Positions 43,793-52,850 are shown, counted from the first letter of the stretch. The stretch: 64,000 bases of DNA from Vacuolonema iberomarrocanum LEGE 07170 (GCA_015207365.1 JADEXA010000011.1:1-64000); one strand, 5' to 3'. The notes: a model not told the origin generated them from the sequence alone. Numbers and translations: made by a program.

Positions 43793-44491
43793 ATGACTCA
43801 AAATCCTGCGATTATTGTTCAGCAAGTTGATCATTATTTCGGTTCTGGACAACTGCAAAAGCAAGTTCTGTTCGACATCAATTTGCAAATTGAATCGGGG
43901 GAAATCGTCATTATGACGGGACCTTCGGGTTCGGGTAAAACGACCTTGCTGACGCTAATTGGTAGTTTGCGATCGGCGCAGTCGGGTAGCTTGAAGATTC
44001 TTGGGCAGGAGCTATGTCAAGCTAGTCGCGATACTTTAACCCAGGCGCGGCGCAACAATGGCTATATTTTCCAAGCCCACAACCTGCACGGCAGCTTAAC
44101 CGCTCTTGAGAATGTGCAAATGGGCCTGGAGGTTCACGGCTCAATGCTCAAGGCCGAACGCCATGAACGAGCAGCAGAAATGTTGAAGAAGGTGGGGCTA
44201 GAGGATCGATTGCACTACCTCCCAAGTGGGTTGTCGGGAGGCCAGAAACAGCGGGTGGCGATCGCCCGTGCCCTCGTAAGTCATCCTAAAATTGTGCTAG
44301 CTGACGAACCCACCGCTGCCCTCGATAAGAAGTCGGGAAGAGATGTTGTCGATATCATGCATGACCTGGCAAAACAGCAGGGCTGCACCATCCTGCTCGT
44401 TACCCACGACAACCGCATTCTGGATATTGCCGATCGCATCATCTACATGGAAGACGGTCGCCTTTCAAAGCAACCCGAAGCCGTTTCCTAA
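43793..44491 (+). CDS. devA: DevA-type ABC exporter ATPase
   Basis: A 232-residue ATPase. Walker A is GPSGSGKTT, the signature LSGGQKQRVAIARAL, Walker B IVLADEPTAALD and the H-loop LLVTHDNRI. The ATG at 43793 follows GGATGGAAAG. The longer open frame begins inside the inserted hairpin element and is rejected. It completes devBCA. The repeat between devC and devA may reduce or uncouple its expression. Confidence 0.95.
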   Translation: MTQNPAIIVQQVDHYFGSGQLQKQVLFDINLQIESGEIVIMTGPSGSGKTTLLTLIGSLRSAQSGSLKILGQELCQASRDTLTQARRNNGYIFQAHNLHGSLTALENVQMGLEVHGSMLKAERHERAAEMLKKVGLEDRLHYLPSGLSGGQKQRVAIARALVSHPKIVLADEPTAALDKKSGRDVVDIMHDLAKQQGCTILLVTHDNRILDIADRIIYMEDGRLSKQPEAVS

Positions 44492-44503
44492 AATCGAACA
44501 GAA

Positions 44504-44833
44504 TCACGATGCAACAACATGTGTTTGAGCTTGTGATTGGGATTTGGGTTTCACGACAATTTCTACATCCTGACCCAATGCATTGAGGAAGCGAAATAGC
44601 CGTGCAGTTGAAAATCCTGACAACTTTCCGTTGATCAATGTAGATACCTTAGGCTGGTCAATACCTAAAATTTCTGCGGCTTCAACCTGGGTCATTTTTT
44701 GAGTCGCAATAAGGCTACTAATTTTACGAGCAAGTTCCGCTTTAACGAGCAGCTCCTCGGCATTATCTAAGGCTAAATCTGCGAAAACATTGCCACTACT
44801 GGCTTGAACGTTTGTCTCTTGAGCCATTCCCAT
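44504..44833 (-). CDS. higA: XRE-family antitoxin (HigA-like)
   Basis: A 109-residue antitoxin. The HTH is ARKISSLIATQKMTQVEAAE then ILGIDQPKVSTLINGKLSGF. It belongs to the XRE/HigA group associated with Gp49-like toxins. GGAGAA lies between the toxin stop and this ATG, so the pair is co-translated in the order toxin then antitoxin, as in higBA. Confidence 0.87.
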   Translation of the reverse strand: MGMAQETNVQASSGNVFADLALDNAEELLVKAELARKISSLIATQKMTQVEAAEILGIDQPKVSTLINGKLSGFSTARLFRFLNALGQDVEIVVKPKSQSQAQTHVVAS

Positions 44834-44839
44834 TTCTCC

Positions 44840-45208
44840 CTACGACTTCCTGTATGTCGCTGAATAGTGCTCTTGGGCACGTTTGAGTCTTGCTTCGATT
44901 CGTTCGATATCTTGTTTGGGGGTGGCAATCCCCTTTTTTGACTTCTTCTGAAAAGCATGTAAGACATAAACCACGCCAGCCAGCTTCAGGGTGTAAACCG
45001 CTCGGTAGGTGTCTTCATCAAAGTCCTCTACGATTTCAAGCACTCCAGCCCCCTTGAAACTTTTGAGTGGTTTAGCAGACGGATGCTTTTCCCCACATTG
45101 AGCCAGGTACAATGCGTATCCAATGCCTTGTCGAACCTCTTCTGGAAACGTTTTCAGATCGTCAATCGAACTGCCAACCCATTCAATTGGCTTCAGTTGT
45201 GGGTTCAT
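44840..45208 (-). CDS. higB: RelE/HigB-type toxin (Gp49-like)
   Basis: A 122-residue toxin. Seen are PIEWVGSSIDDLKTFPEEVR at the start, LKSFKGAGVLEIVEDFDEDT, YRAVYTLKLAGVVYVLHAFQ and the basic KKSKKGIATPKQDIERIEAR, all features of Gp49-like ribosome-dependent mRNA interferases. It lies directly upstream of its XRE antitoxin. Confidence 0.88.
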   Translation of the reverse strand: MNPQLKPIEWVGSSIDDLKTFPEEVRQGIGYALYLAQCGEKHPSAKPLKSFKGAGVLEIVEDFDEDTYRAVYTLKLAGVVYVLHAFQKKSKKGIATPKQDIERIEARLKRAQEHYSATYRKS

Positions 45209-45400
45209 AGTCTGAGTATGCTAACTCTGGCATGTTACGTCAATTTGCTTGAGGGGAAGGCGATCGCTTCCGACCAACACCCATCAAAGGTTGGACGATT
45301 TAGAGTAGAACAAAAATTCTAGAAATTGCAGTTGTAAGGGTACAACAGAACCATAGAATTGTTACAATCTGTTGCTAGACCCCCTTGCCCCGAGAGAGCT

Positions 45401-48400
45401 ATGACCCAGCCTGCAAAGTCGGCGAAGCGTAAGACCAGCGCGCGTAAAGCGTCGAAGTCCCGCAATGGGCAGGTGACGCCCGCAGTGGATGGGGCGTTGT
45501 CAGAGACGGGGAAATTGGAGGCGATCGCCGACAACACGATTCGCATTCGTGGAGCACGGCAGCATAACCTCAAAGACATTAGCTTGGAGTTGCCGCGCGA
45601 TCGCCTGATTGTGTTCACGGGCGTTTCGGGATCGGGGAAGTCGTCGTTGGCCTTTGACACCATCTTTGCAGAAGGGCAGCGGCGGTATGTGGAGTCCCTC
45701 AGTGCCTATGCACGGCAGTTTTTGGGGCAAGTAGATAAGCCCGATGTGGATGCGATCGAAGGGCTGAGTCCGGCTATTTCCATTGACCAGAAATCCACGT
45801 CCCACAACCCGCGTTCGACTGTGGGGACGGTAACGGAGATTTACGACTACCTGCGGCTGTTGTTTGGGCGGGCAGGTGAACCCCACTGTCCCATTTGCGA
45901 TCGCTCCATTGCGCCTCAGGCGATCGATGAGATGGTCGACAAGATCATGACCCTGCCTGACCGCACCAAGTTTCAGATCCTGGCTCCCGTGGTGCGGGGC
46001 AAAAAGGGGACTCACAAAAAGCTGCTGTCAGGACTAGCGGCAGAAGGCTTTGTGCGGGTGCGAGTGAATGGCGAAGTCCGCGATCTGAATGACAACATCG
46101 AGCTACAGAAAAACCATGCTCATAATATTGAGATCGTCATTGATCGCCTGGTCAAAAAAGACAGTATTCAGGAACGGCTGGTAGACTCCCTTTCCACCTG
46201 TCTGAAGCGCTCGGAAGGGATCGCGCTGATCCATGCAGAGCTTCCGGAAGTAGACAATGTGGTGGCGTTTCCCAAAAATCCCGACTTGCAACTAGCGATG
46301 TTGCCGGGGGTGGCGGCGGAACCTGCGGGACGCTATGGAAAATCTGAGGACGACGAGCAAAAGCGCACACTGGAATTGCTATTCTCCGAGAACTTCGCCT
46401 GTCCAGAGCATGGCGGTGTGATGGAGGAATTGTCGCCCCGATTATTCTCTTTCAACTCTCCCTACGGTGCATGCCCCCACTGCCATGGGCTGGGAAGTCT
46501 CCGCACCTTTACGCCGGAGTTGGTTGTCCCGGATGCCAGCCTTCCTGTGTATGCGGCGATCGCCCCCTGGAGCGAAAAGGACAACACCTACTACTTCTCC
46601 CTGCTCTACAGCGTGGGGCAAGCCTTTGGCTTCGAAATCCAGACTCCGTGGGAGAATCTAACCCCGGACCAACAACAAGTATTGCTGCACGGCTCCGAAG
46701 AAAAGATTTACATCGAAACAGATTCTCGCTATCGCGCGACTAAAGGCTACAACCGCCGCTACGAAGGGGTGTTGCCAATGCTGGAGCGGCAATATCGAGA
46801 GTCCAGCTCCGACACGTACAAGCAAAAGCTAGAGCAATATCTGATTGATCAGCCCTGTGACGAATGTGGGGGCGATCGCCTCAAGCCCGAAGCTTTGGCT
46901 GTGCGCCTGGGACAATTTCGCATCACCGACCTGACGGGCGTGTCCATCCGCGAGAGTCTGGATCGGGTGAATGACATGAGCCTCACGTCCCGCCAGGCGC
47001 AGATTGGTGACCTGGCGCTGAAGGAAGTACGTGCTCGCCTGCGCTTCTTACTGGATGTGGGGCTGGATTACCTGACCCTCGATCGCACCGCCATGACCCT
47101 CTCCGGTGGGGAAGCCCAGCGGATCCGACTAGCCACCCAAATTGGTGCCGGACTCACCGGCGTTCTCTACGTGCTGGATGAACCCAGCATTGGCCTGCAC
47201 CAGCGGGATAACGATCGCCTCTTGGCGACCCTGACTCGCCTGCGCGACTTGGGCAACACCCTGATCGTCGTTGAGCATGATGAAGACACGATCCGTGCGG
47301 CTGATTTTCTGGTGGATATTGGTCCTGGTGCTGGGGTGCATGGGGGTGAAATTGTCTCGGCAGGGAATCTGGATGATTTGCTTGAGAACGAGCGATCCCT
47401 GACTGGATCCTATCTATCCGGACGGCAGACCATTCACACACCGGGCGATCGCCGCCCCGGCAATGGCAGTAGTCTGAAAATCCGCAATGCCCACCGCAAT
47501 AATCTCAAGTATCTTGATGTCGATATTCCCCTCGGGTGCTTTGTTTGCATTACAGGGGTCTCGGGTTCCGGCAAATCGACCCTGATCAACGAACTGCTGT
47601 ATCCCGCTCTGCAACATCACTTTGGCCGCAAGATTCCCTTACCCAAGGAGATGAAGGAACTCAAAGGGTTGGGAGCATTGGATAAGGCGATCGTCATTGA
47701 TCAATCCCCCATCGGACGCACCCCGCGCTCGAATCCCGCCACCTACACTGGCGTCTTTGATGTCATCCGCGACTTGTTTTCTGAAACCATTGAAGCCAAA
47801 GCGCGGGGTTACAAACCCGGTCAGTTTTCGTTCAATGTCAAAGGCGGACGCTGTGAAGCCTGCGGCGGACAAGGCGTAAATGTGATTGAAATGAACTTCC
47901 TCCCGGATGTCTATGTTCAGTGCGAGGTGTGCAAAGGGGCACGCTACAACCGTGAAACGCTGCAAGTGAAGTACAAAGGCAAGTCCATTTCCGATGTGCT
48001 GAACATGACCGCTGAGGAAGCGCTGGAGTTCTTCACCAACATCCCCAAGGCGGCGGCTAAGTTGCAGACGATGGTGGATGTGGGGCTGGGTTATATCCGC
48101 TTGGGACAAACAGCGCCCACCCTCTCTGGTGGTGAAGCCCAACGGCTAAAGCTGGCAACCGAACTCTCCCGCCGCGCCACCGGGAAAACCCTTTACCTGA
48201 TCGACGAACCCACCACCGGACTTTCCTTCTACGATGTCCACAAACTGCTGGATGTCCTGCAACGCCTCACAGACATGGGCAACACTGTTCTGGTGATTGA
48301 GCATAACCTAGATGTCATCCGCTGTTCAGACTGGATTATCGACCTGGGACCCGAGGGGGGCGATCGCGGCGGTGAAATCATTGCTCAGGGCACACCAGAA

Positions 48401-48490
48401 AAAGTCGCGAAAGTTGCCAAATCCTATACGGGGCAGTACTTAAAGCGGGTACTGAAGCAGCATCCCCCACAACCCATCCCAGCAGAGTAA
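45401..48490 (+). CDS. uvrA: UvrA, excinuclease ABC subunit A
   Basis: A 1029-residue damage-recognition ATPase of nucleotide excision repair. Two ABC cassettes are present: GVSGSGKSSLAFDTIFAEGQ in the first and GVSGSGKSTLINELLYPA in the second. Zinc-finger cysteines are seen in HCPICDRS, PHCHG and CEACGGQG, and ABC signatures as LSGGEAQRIRLATQIG and LSGGEAQRLKLATELS. A basic Lys/Ala/Ser-rich tail of about 45 residues precedes the normal start. The ATG at 45401 is used. Length and order are normal. Confidence 0.97.
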   Translation: MTQPAKSAKRKTSARKASKSRNGQVTPAVDGALSETGKLEAIADNTIRIRGARQHNLKDISLELPRDRLIVFTGVSGSGKSSLAFDTIFAEGQRRYVESLSAYARQFLGQVDKPDVDAIEGLSPAISIDQKSTSHNPRSTVGTVTEIYDYLRLLFGRAGEPHCPICDRSIAPQAIDEMVDKIMTLPDRTKFQILAPVVRGKKGTHKKLLSGLAAEGFVRVRVNGEVRDLNDNIELQKNHAHNIEIVIDRLVKKDSIQERLVDSLSTCLKRSEGIALIHAELPEVDNVVAFPKNPDLQLAMLPGVAAEPAGRYGKSEDDEQKRTLELLFSENFACPEHGGVMEELSPRLFSFNSPYGACPHCHGLGSLRTFTPELVVPDASLPVYAAIAPWSEKDNTYYFSLLYSVGQAFGFEIQTPWENLTPDQQQVLLHGSEEKIYIETDSRYRATKGYNRRYEGVLPMLERQYRESSSDTYKQKLEQYLIDQPCDECGGDRLKPEALAVRLGQFRITDLTGVSIRESLDRVNDMSLTSRQAQIGDLALKEVRARLRFLLDVGLDYLTLDRTAMTLSGGEAQRIRLATQIGAGLTGVLYVLDEPSIGLHQRDNDRLLATLTRLRDLGNTLIVVEHDEDTIRAADFLVDIGPGAGVHGGEIVSAGNLDDLLENERSLTGSYLSGRQTIHTPGDRRPGNGSSLKIRNAHRNNLKYLDVDIPLGCFVCITGVSGSGKSTLINELLYPALQHHFGRKIPLPKEMKELKGLGALDKAIVIDQSPIGRTPRSNPATYTGVFDVIRDLFSETIEAKARGYKPGQFSFNVKGGRCEACGGQGVNVIEMNFLPDVYVQCEVCKGARYNRETLQVKYKGKSISDVLNMTAEEALEFFTNIPKAAAKLQTMVDVGLGYIRLGQTAPTLSGGEAQRLKLATELSRRATGKTLYLIDEPTTGLSFYDVHKLLDVLQRLTDMGNTVLVIEHNLDVIRCSDWIIDLGPEGGDRGGEIIAQGTPEKVAKVAKSYTGQYLKRVLKQHPPQPIPAE

Positions 48491-48582
48491 TGCCTAGATT
48501 CACCCGCTCAGCCTATCGGTAAGATAGAAGCAAAAAGCAGCGATTCCGGCAATTTTTAGGAGATTAATAGGAGCTTAGGGTC

Positions 48583-49173
48583 ATGGCGATCGCCACAGAC
48601 ATCAGGTCGCTCAGCATACAAGACTATCACCGCATGGTGGAAGTAGGGATCTTGGCAGCGGATGAGCGAGTTGAGCTGATTGAAGGGCAGCTTTACACCA
48701 CAGCAGCAAAGGGAACAGCACACAGTGCGGCCGTGACGCGGATTGATCGGGTCTTGTCGCAGCGATTGGTCGGTCAAGTGCTGCTACGGTTTCAAGACCC
48801 CGTGCGGTTGAGCGATTTTTCAGAGCCAGAACCCGATGTGGCAATTGTCCGGATTGACCCGTTGGACTACGAGGATCATCACCCAACACCAGCAGAGATC
48901 TTTTGGTTAATCGAGGTGGCGGATAGTACTCTGCGGCGAGACCGTGACCTAAAGGTTCCGGTATATGGGCGTTCTGGGATCCAAGAATACTGGATACTGG
49001 ATGTGCAGGAACGACGCCTGTATGTTTTTCGAGAAGCGGAACCAGAGGGCTATGGGACGGAGCAGAGCCTATCGGAACAAGATGCGATCGCCCCGCTTGC
49101 CTTTCCAGATTGCAGGATTCAAGTGGCAGAGTTTTTGCGATCGCCCCTGGGCTCAAATGCAACAGCCCCCTAA
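48583..49173 (+). CDS. Uma2-family (DUF820) putative endonuclease
   Basis: A 196-residue Uma2 protein. Core motifs are YHRMVEVGILAADERVELIE, EPDVAIVRI, IFWLIEVADSTLRRDRDLK (Asp and Lys of the predicted nuclease core) and YGRSGIQEYWILD. It ends before a 17-bp inverted repeat shared with the convergent Uma2 gene. Confidence 0.87.
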   Translation: MAIATDIRSLSIQDYHRMVEVGILAADERVELIEGQLYTTAAKGTAHSAAVTRIDRVLSQRLVGQVLLRFQDPVRLSDFSEPEPDVAIVRIDPLDYEDHHPTPAEIFWLIEVADSTLRRDRDLKVPVYGRSGIQEYWILDVQERRLYVFREAEPEGYGTEQSLSEQDAIAPLAFPDCRIQVAEFLRSPLGSNATAP

Positions 49174-49214
49174 TAGCAAGAGGATTCAAGATACTGCTTG
49201 GGATAGACAACCCT

Positions 49215-49281
49215 TAGATCTGCGACTTCTTGTATGCAAAACAAAAGGGATAATCTCGATGAAGAAGAAGTCGCAGATCTA
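49215..49281. terminator. 17-bp inverted repeat between convergent Uma2 genes
   Basis: TAGATCTGCGACTTCTT (49215-49231) is exactly complementary to 49265-49281. The loop is 33 nt. The right arm contains the stop codon of the minus-strand Uma2 gene. A shared terminator or a recombined inverted duplication are both possible. Confidence 0.65.
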
Positions 49282-50112
49282 GTCTCCGCTATTCTCAGGG
49301 AGATCCAACCCCAATATCCGTCGCTGTTCTGGCGAAAGCGCCTGGAGTCTTGCTAGCAATTCCTCCCGTTGCTGTCGCTCCTGCTCCACTTGCTGTTCCG
49401 CCTGCTCTGCCCGGAGGCGTTCCTGCTCCGCTCGGCGGCGCTCTTGCTCGGCGCGTTGTTCGGCTTGCTCGGCTCGCTGCTCCGCCGCTTCTTCGGGGAG
49501 GGGCAGCAGTTTCCCGCTGCTATCGAAAAGCCGCAGCACCTCGTTGTGAATGCCCAGATAACAGCCTAGTTCATGGCTCCAGAGCCAACCTTGAGGGTGG
49601 GTTTGGATGGGTTGATAGTCTCCCTGCACCAAACAGAAGCCTTGAAACTCTAGTGACATGGGGTCAAACCAGAAGTATTCGGGAACCCGCCAGAGGGATT
49701 GATAGATTTCTTTTTTTTCTCCCCGATCGGTTTCGGCTGTTGAATCGGATAGCAATTCCACAATGACATTGGGATATTTTCCGCCTTCATGCCACACCGT
49801 CCAACTCCGGCGAGGATAGTTCTCAGTTCCCAAAACGACAAATACATCGGGGCCTCGAAAAAATTCCGACTTCTTCTGGTTGGGGCTGTAGTAAACCGTT
49901 AGGTTGCCAGCAACATAGGCATCTGTTCGTCCGGCTGCTCCCCCGTCTCGAAATAGGGAACGGATCAAGCGAATTAGCAGATCAATTTGCTCACGGTGGA
50001 GATCACTTTCCAACGGCGGCTCATCGCTCCATAAATCGTCAGGCGGCAGGGGCAGCGATTTATCCGGCAGCAGAATAGGGGTCGGCTTAGAGGTGGGATT
50101 TGTTACCATCAT
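49279..50112 (-). CDS. Uma2-family protein with Glu/Arg-rich coiled-coil tail
   Basis: A 277-residue protein. The Uma2 domain (about 30-200) shows PDVFVVLG, VIVELLSDSTAETDRGEKKE and YQSLWRVPEYFWFDP. From about residue 208 a heptad-like coiled coil repeats AEQRAEQ and AEQERLR units, ending in SPEQRRILGLDLP. The coiled coil suggests a multimer. It converges with another Uma2 gene. Confidence 0.86.
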   Translation of the reverse strand: MMVTNPTSKPTPILLPDKSLPLPPDDLWSDEPPLESDLHREQIDLLIRLIRSLFRDGGAAGRTDAYVAGNLTVYYSPNQKKSEFFRGPDVFVVLGTENYPRRSWTVWHEGGKYPNVIVELLSDSTAETDRGEKKEIYQSLWRVPEYFWFDPMSLEFQGFCLVQGDYQPIQTHPQGWLWSHELGCYLGIHNEVLRLFDSSGKLLPLPEEAAEQRAEQAEQRAEQERRRAEQERLRAEQAEQQVEQERQQREELLARLQALSPEQRRILGLDLPENSGD

Positions 50113-50229
50113 CCGGTTCCCGATACCAGTGTGACTACAAGTTTAGCGAGAAACACAGGGGAAAGCAGCATTGGACAATGCCTGTACCATCCTCTATGAA
50201 GAAACGTAAGCGCGTGTTGGCTATTAATC

Positions 50230-50432
50230 GTGATACTGTGCAAGGTGATTGTCGGTTCTAGCGGGGAACAGCCGCTAGAGGAAACGGGGAAAGTGCAGTG
50301 CAAATCTGCCGCTGTCCCGCAGCTGTGAATCAATTTTTGATTTGCGATTTTTGATTTGCGATTGTGAGTACATCAAGTCTAAAATTCAAAATCTAAAATC
50401 TAAAATTGTGTAAGTCAGAATGCCCGCCGATG
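50230..50432 (+). promoter_or_regulatory. Cobalamin riboswitch
   Basis: Conserved core elements are seen in order: GGGGAAAGTGCAGTGCAAAT (50287-50306), CTGCCGCTGTCCCGCAGCTG (about 50305-50325) and the B12 box, AAGTCAGAATGCCCGCC (about 50412-50428). The region between them (about 50333-50408) is an AT-rich hairpin, with TTTTGATTTGCGA repeats pairing with AAAATCTAAAATC repeats. It precedes cbiMNQO, so repression by adenosyl- or related cobalamin is expected. The switch type is recognised from conserved sequence; the ligand form is not. Confidence 0.88.
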
Positions 50433-50633
50433 AGTCATTCATGTTCTGCAACATCTGCGAGGTACGGATGATGATATTTTTCGGAATTCAGCCATTAGTT
50501 CTGTGGGTTTACTTGGACTGTCATTGGACCACCGCTTCGGTTCTGCATTGACAGGAAGCCAGGGCTTTGCGATCGCCCATTCGCACCCTAAAAAATCACT
50601 TTCTGCTATCAAGATTTCTGCTATCAAGCATTG

Positions 50634-50667
50634 AACGCGATCGCCCCTTATCCAAGGGGTTTGCGTT
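50634..50667 (+). terminator. Possible riboswitch-controlled terminator
   Basis: The inner stem CCCCTT-ATCC-AAGGGG is backed by AACGC and GCGTT. The U-tract GTTCTTCT is weak. It lies about 200 bp after the B12 box and 73 bp before cbiM, a position suited to an expression platform; no anti-terminator was identified. Confidence 0.4.
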
Positions 50668-50740
50668 GTTCTTCTCAATTCTCAAAACTCACTTAAGTAA
50701 TGCAAATAATCAGCGCAAATAAATAATTAAGGAGCGCATT

Positions 50741-51496
50741 ATGCATCAACGGTTTCGTTGGTTCAGTCTGGTTGCGATGGCCGGATTGAGCCTCTATCTC
50801 GTTATTGGCACAGCTCAACCGGCCCAAGCCATGCATATCATGGAAGGCTTTTTGCCGATGGGTTGGGCGATATTCTGGTGGGTCGTGGCGTTGCCCTTTT
50901 TTATTGTGGGCGTGCGATCGCTCACCCGCATTACCCGCGAAAAGCCTGAGCTAAAGCTGTTGTTGGCTCTGGCTGGAGCCTTCAGCTTTGTCCTCTCTGC
51001 CCTGAAGATTCCCTCGGTGACGGGCAGCTCATCCCACCCCACCGGAACGGGATTGGGAACGGTGCTATTCGGCCCATCGGTGATGACAGTTCTGGGCAGT
51101 CTGGTGTTGGTTTTCCAGGCGGTGCTGTTGGCTCATGGCGGCTTGACGACCTTGGGAGCCAATGTGTTCTCGATGGCGATCGTGGGACCTTGGGTAGCCT
51201 TTGGCGTTTATCGTCTTTTTGCTAGTGGCGGCAAGCAAAAATTCGGTATTTTCCTTGCGGCGGCTCTGGGCAATCTGATGACGTATATCGTTACATCCAT
51301 TCAACTCGCTTTGGCGTTTCCCTCGGCCAGTGGTGGGTTTATGGCAGCGTTCGCCAAATTCGCTGGAATCTTTGCGCTGACCCAAATTCCCCTGGCGATT
51401 AGCGAAGGGTTACTGACTTTGTTGGTGTGGAATTGGCTCCAGTCCTACGCTACTGATGAATTGCAGATCCTCAAGTCGTTGCGACCTGAAGCTTAG
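50741..51496 (+). CDS. cbiM: CbiM, cobalt ECF transporter substrate-capture subunit
   Basis: A 251-residue membrane protein. A signal-type N-terminus precedes [17 protein letters not shown], where the Met-His and following residues form the metal site in CbiM/NikM. About six more membrane helices follow. AGGAG lies upstream. It is the first gene of cbiMNQO. The riboswitch argues for cobalt rather than nickel. The stop TAG (51494-51496) lies within the left end of a hairpin element. Confidence 0.93.
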   Translation: MHQRFRWFSLVAMAGLSLYLVIGTAQPAQAMHIMEGFLPMGWAIFWWVVALPFFIVGVRSLTRITREKPELKLLLALAGAFSFVLSALKIPSVTGSSSHPTGTGLGTVLFGPSVMTVLGSLVLVFQAVLLAHGGLTTLGANVFSMAIVGPWVAFGVYRLFASGGKQKFGIFLAAALGNLMTYIVTSIQLALAFPSASGGFMAAFAKFAGIFALTQIPLAISEGLLTLLVWNWLQSYATDELQILKSLRPEA

Positions 51497-51596
51497 GATC
51501 TTGAATTAAATTAAATCCAACACCTATTTTTGAAAGCGCGGCTAAGCCGCGCTTTCAAAAATAAATTCCTGGTTTTGATTTATTCGCGATCCTTAG
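51492..51596. repeat. Hairpin element with inverted ends inside cbi operon
   Basis: The ends are CTTAGGATC (from 51492) and GATCCTTAG (to 51596), with further similarity inward. The inner arms TATTTTTGAAAGCGCGGC (51525-51542) and 51546-51563 are a perfect 18-bp stem with loop TAA. The element starts inside the cbiM stop codon and fills most of the cbiM-cbiN gap. Confidence 0.88.
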
Positions 51597-51640
51597 CGTT
51601 TGACTATTATTCACTACTCATCCATTCCTAAGTTTTTGTC

Positions 51641-51967
51641 ATGAATCAACCATCAGAAAATACCTCATCCAAATCTTCACAACCAGCTAATCAAGGCAAT
51701 TGGTTGATTGTGCTAGGTGTCGTTGCGCTGGCGGCGTTGCCCTTGGTTTTTGTGCAGGGGGAATATGGTGGAGCGGATGGCGAAGCCGAAGAGGCCATCA
51801 CGGAAATTCAACCCGATTATGAACCTTGGTTTGGTGCCGTTTTTGAGCCCCACAGTGGTGAAGTTGAGAGTCTTCTTTTCGTTTCACAGGCAGCAATTGG
51901 GGCGGGTGTCATTGGCTATGTTGTGGGGTTATACAGAGGACGCCGTGAACGGTTGCCGTCTTCGTAA
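51641..51967 (+). CDS. cbiN: CbiN, cobalt transporter accessory subunit
   Basis: A 108-residue protein with two membrane helices (about 22-40 and 82-101) flanking an extracytoplasmic loop (GEYGGADGEAEEAITEIQPD, then YEPWF), the CbiN pattern. The N-terminal 20 residues are Ser/Asn/Gln-rich. A 145-bp gap with a hairpin element separates it from cbiM. Confidence 0.92.
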   Translation: MNQPSENTSSKSSQPANQGNWLIVLGVVALAALPLVFVQGEYGGADGEAEEAITEIQPDYEPWFGAVFEPHSGEVESLLFVSQAAIGAGVIGYVVGLYRGRRERLPSS

Positions 51968-52043
51968 TCCTCCAATTCCGAGCAAGAAAGTCATTAATCG
52001 ACTGATATCAAGGCAACTCCAATATCCCTGCTATCGCATTTGA

Positions 52044-52850
52044 ATGCACCACCAAATTGACTCGCTGGCTTACACCAATCAGTTGCGATCGCTCCCTCCA
52101 GAACACAAGCTAGGGTTTGCGATCGCTCTTTTTCTACTAGGCTATTTAGCGCCTATCCATGTGCAATTGTTAATGGTGCTATGGCTATTTGTTTGGGTGA
52201 TAAAATATGCTCAAATTCCAGCCAGCATTTACCTTAGATTGTTGCTGCTTCCTGTGAGTTTTCTGATCTTAAGTTTGCCCGCCTTACTCATCGGTATTGG
52301 CACAGTCGCTAGCTTAGAAAGTCTTGAAACGGATGTGATCTGGGGAATTGCCATCGAGCCGATCTATCTCTATTTGAGTCAGCAAGGATTAGAGCAAGCC
52401 AGGATTGTCTTTGCTCGGGCGATCGCCCTTACTTCTTGTCTTTACTTCATCCTGCTTACGGTTCCCTTGTTTGAACTCCTTCGCATCCTAAAGCAGTTGG
52501 GATGTCCTCCACTGGTTACCGAATTGATGGGCTTGATGTATCGGTTTATCTCCCTGCTGACAGCTACGGCGAGTGAATTGCTCACGGCACAGCAAGCCCG
52601 CATGGGTTATGGCACCTGGCACATGGGAATGCGGAGCTTCAGCTTATTGGTAGGGCAACTGTTGCAGCGCACTCTGGAGAACTATCGGCAACTGTCCCTC
52701 GGATTGGCCTCGCGCGGTTACACGGGAGAACTGCGCGTTTGGCATCGTCGGCGCTACAAATTTAGTCGTCGGTATGCAGCGGAGGCGATCGCAGGCTATC
52801 TGTTCCTGCTCTCCCTCACCGGATGGCACCACTGGAGGGCGCTATGTTGA
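52044..52850 (+). CDS. cbiQ: CbiQ, cobalt ECF transporter transmembrane (T) subunit
   Basis: A 268-residue membrane protein with about five helices. Coupling motifs AQQARMGYG (first) and LGLASRGYTGELRV (second, the ARG-type signature) are seen. The stop overlaps cbiO, so the two are coupled. Confidence 0.92.
   Translation: MHHQIDSLAYTNQLRSLPPEHKLGFAIALFLLGYLAPIHVQLLMVLWLFVWVIKYAQIPASIYLRLLLLPVSFLILSLPALLIGIGTVASLESLETDVIWGIAIEPIYLYLSQQGLEQARIVFARAIALTSCLYFILLTVPLFELLRILKQLGCPPLVTELMGLMYRFISLLTATASELLTAQQARMGYGTWHMGMRSFSLLVGQLLQRTLENYRQLSLGLASRGYTGELRVWHRRRYKFSRRYAAEAIAGYLFLLSLTGWHHWRALC

Larger units (their letters stand above)
50113..50740. other. cbiM leader region
   Basis: This 628-bp region contains the cobalamin riboswitch (about 50230-50432) and a downstream terminator-like hairpin (50634-50667). 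About 200 bp between them hold no supported gene; a 13-codon frame starting ATGAGTCAT just after the B12 box is too short to call. Confidence 0.6.
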
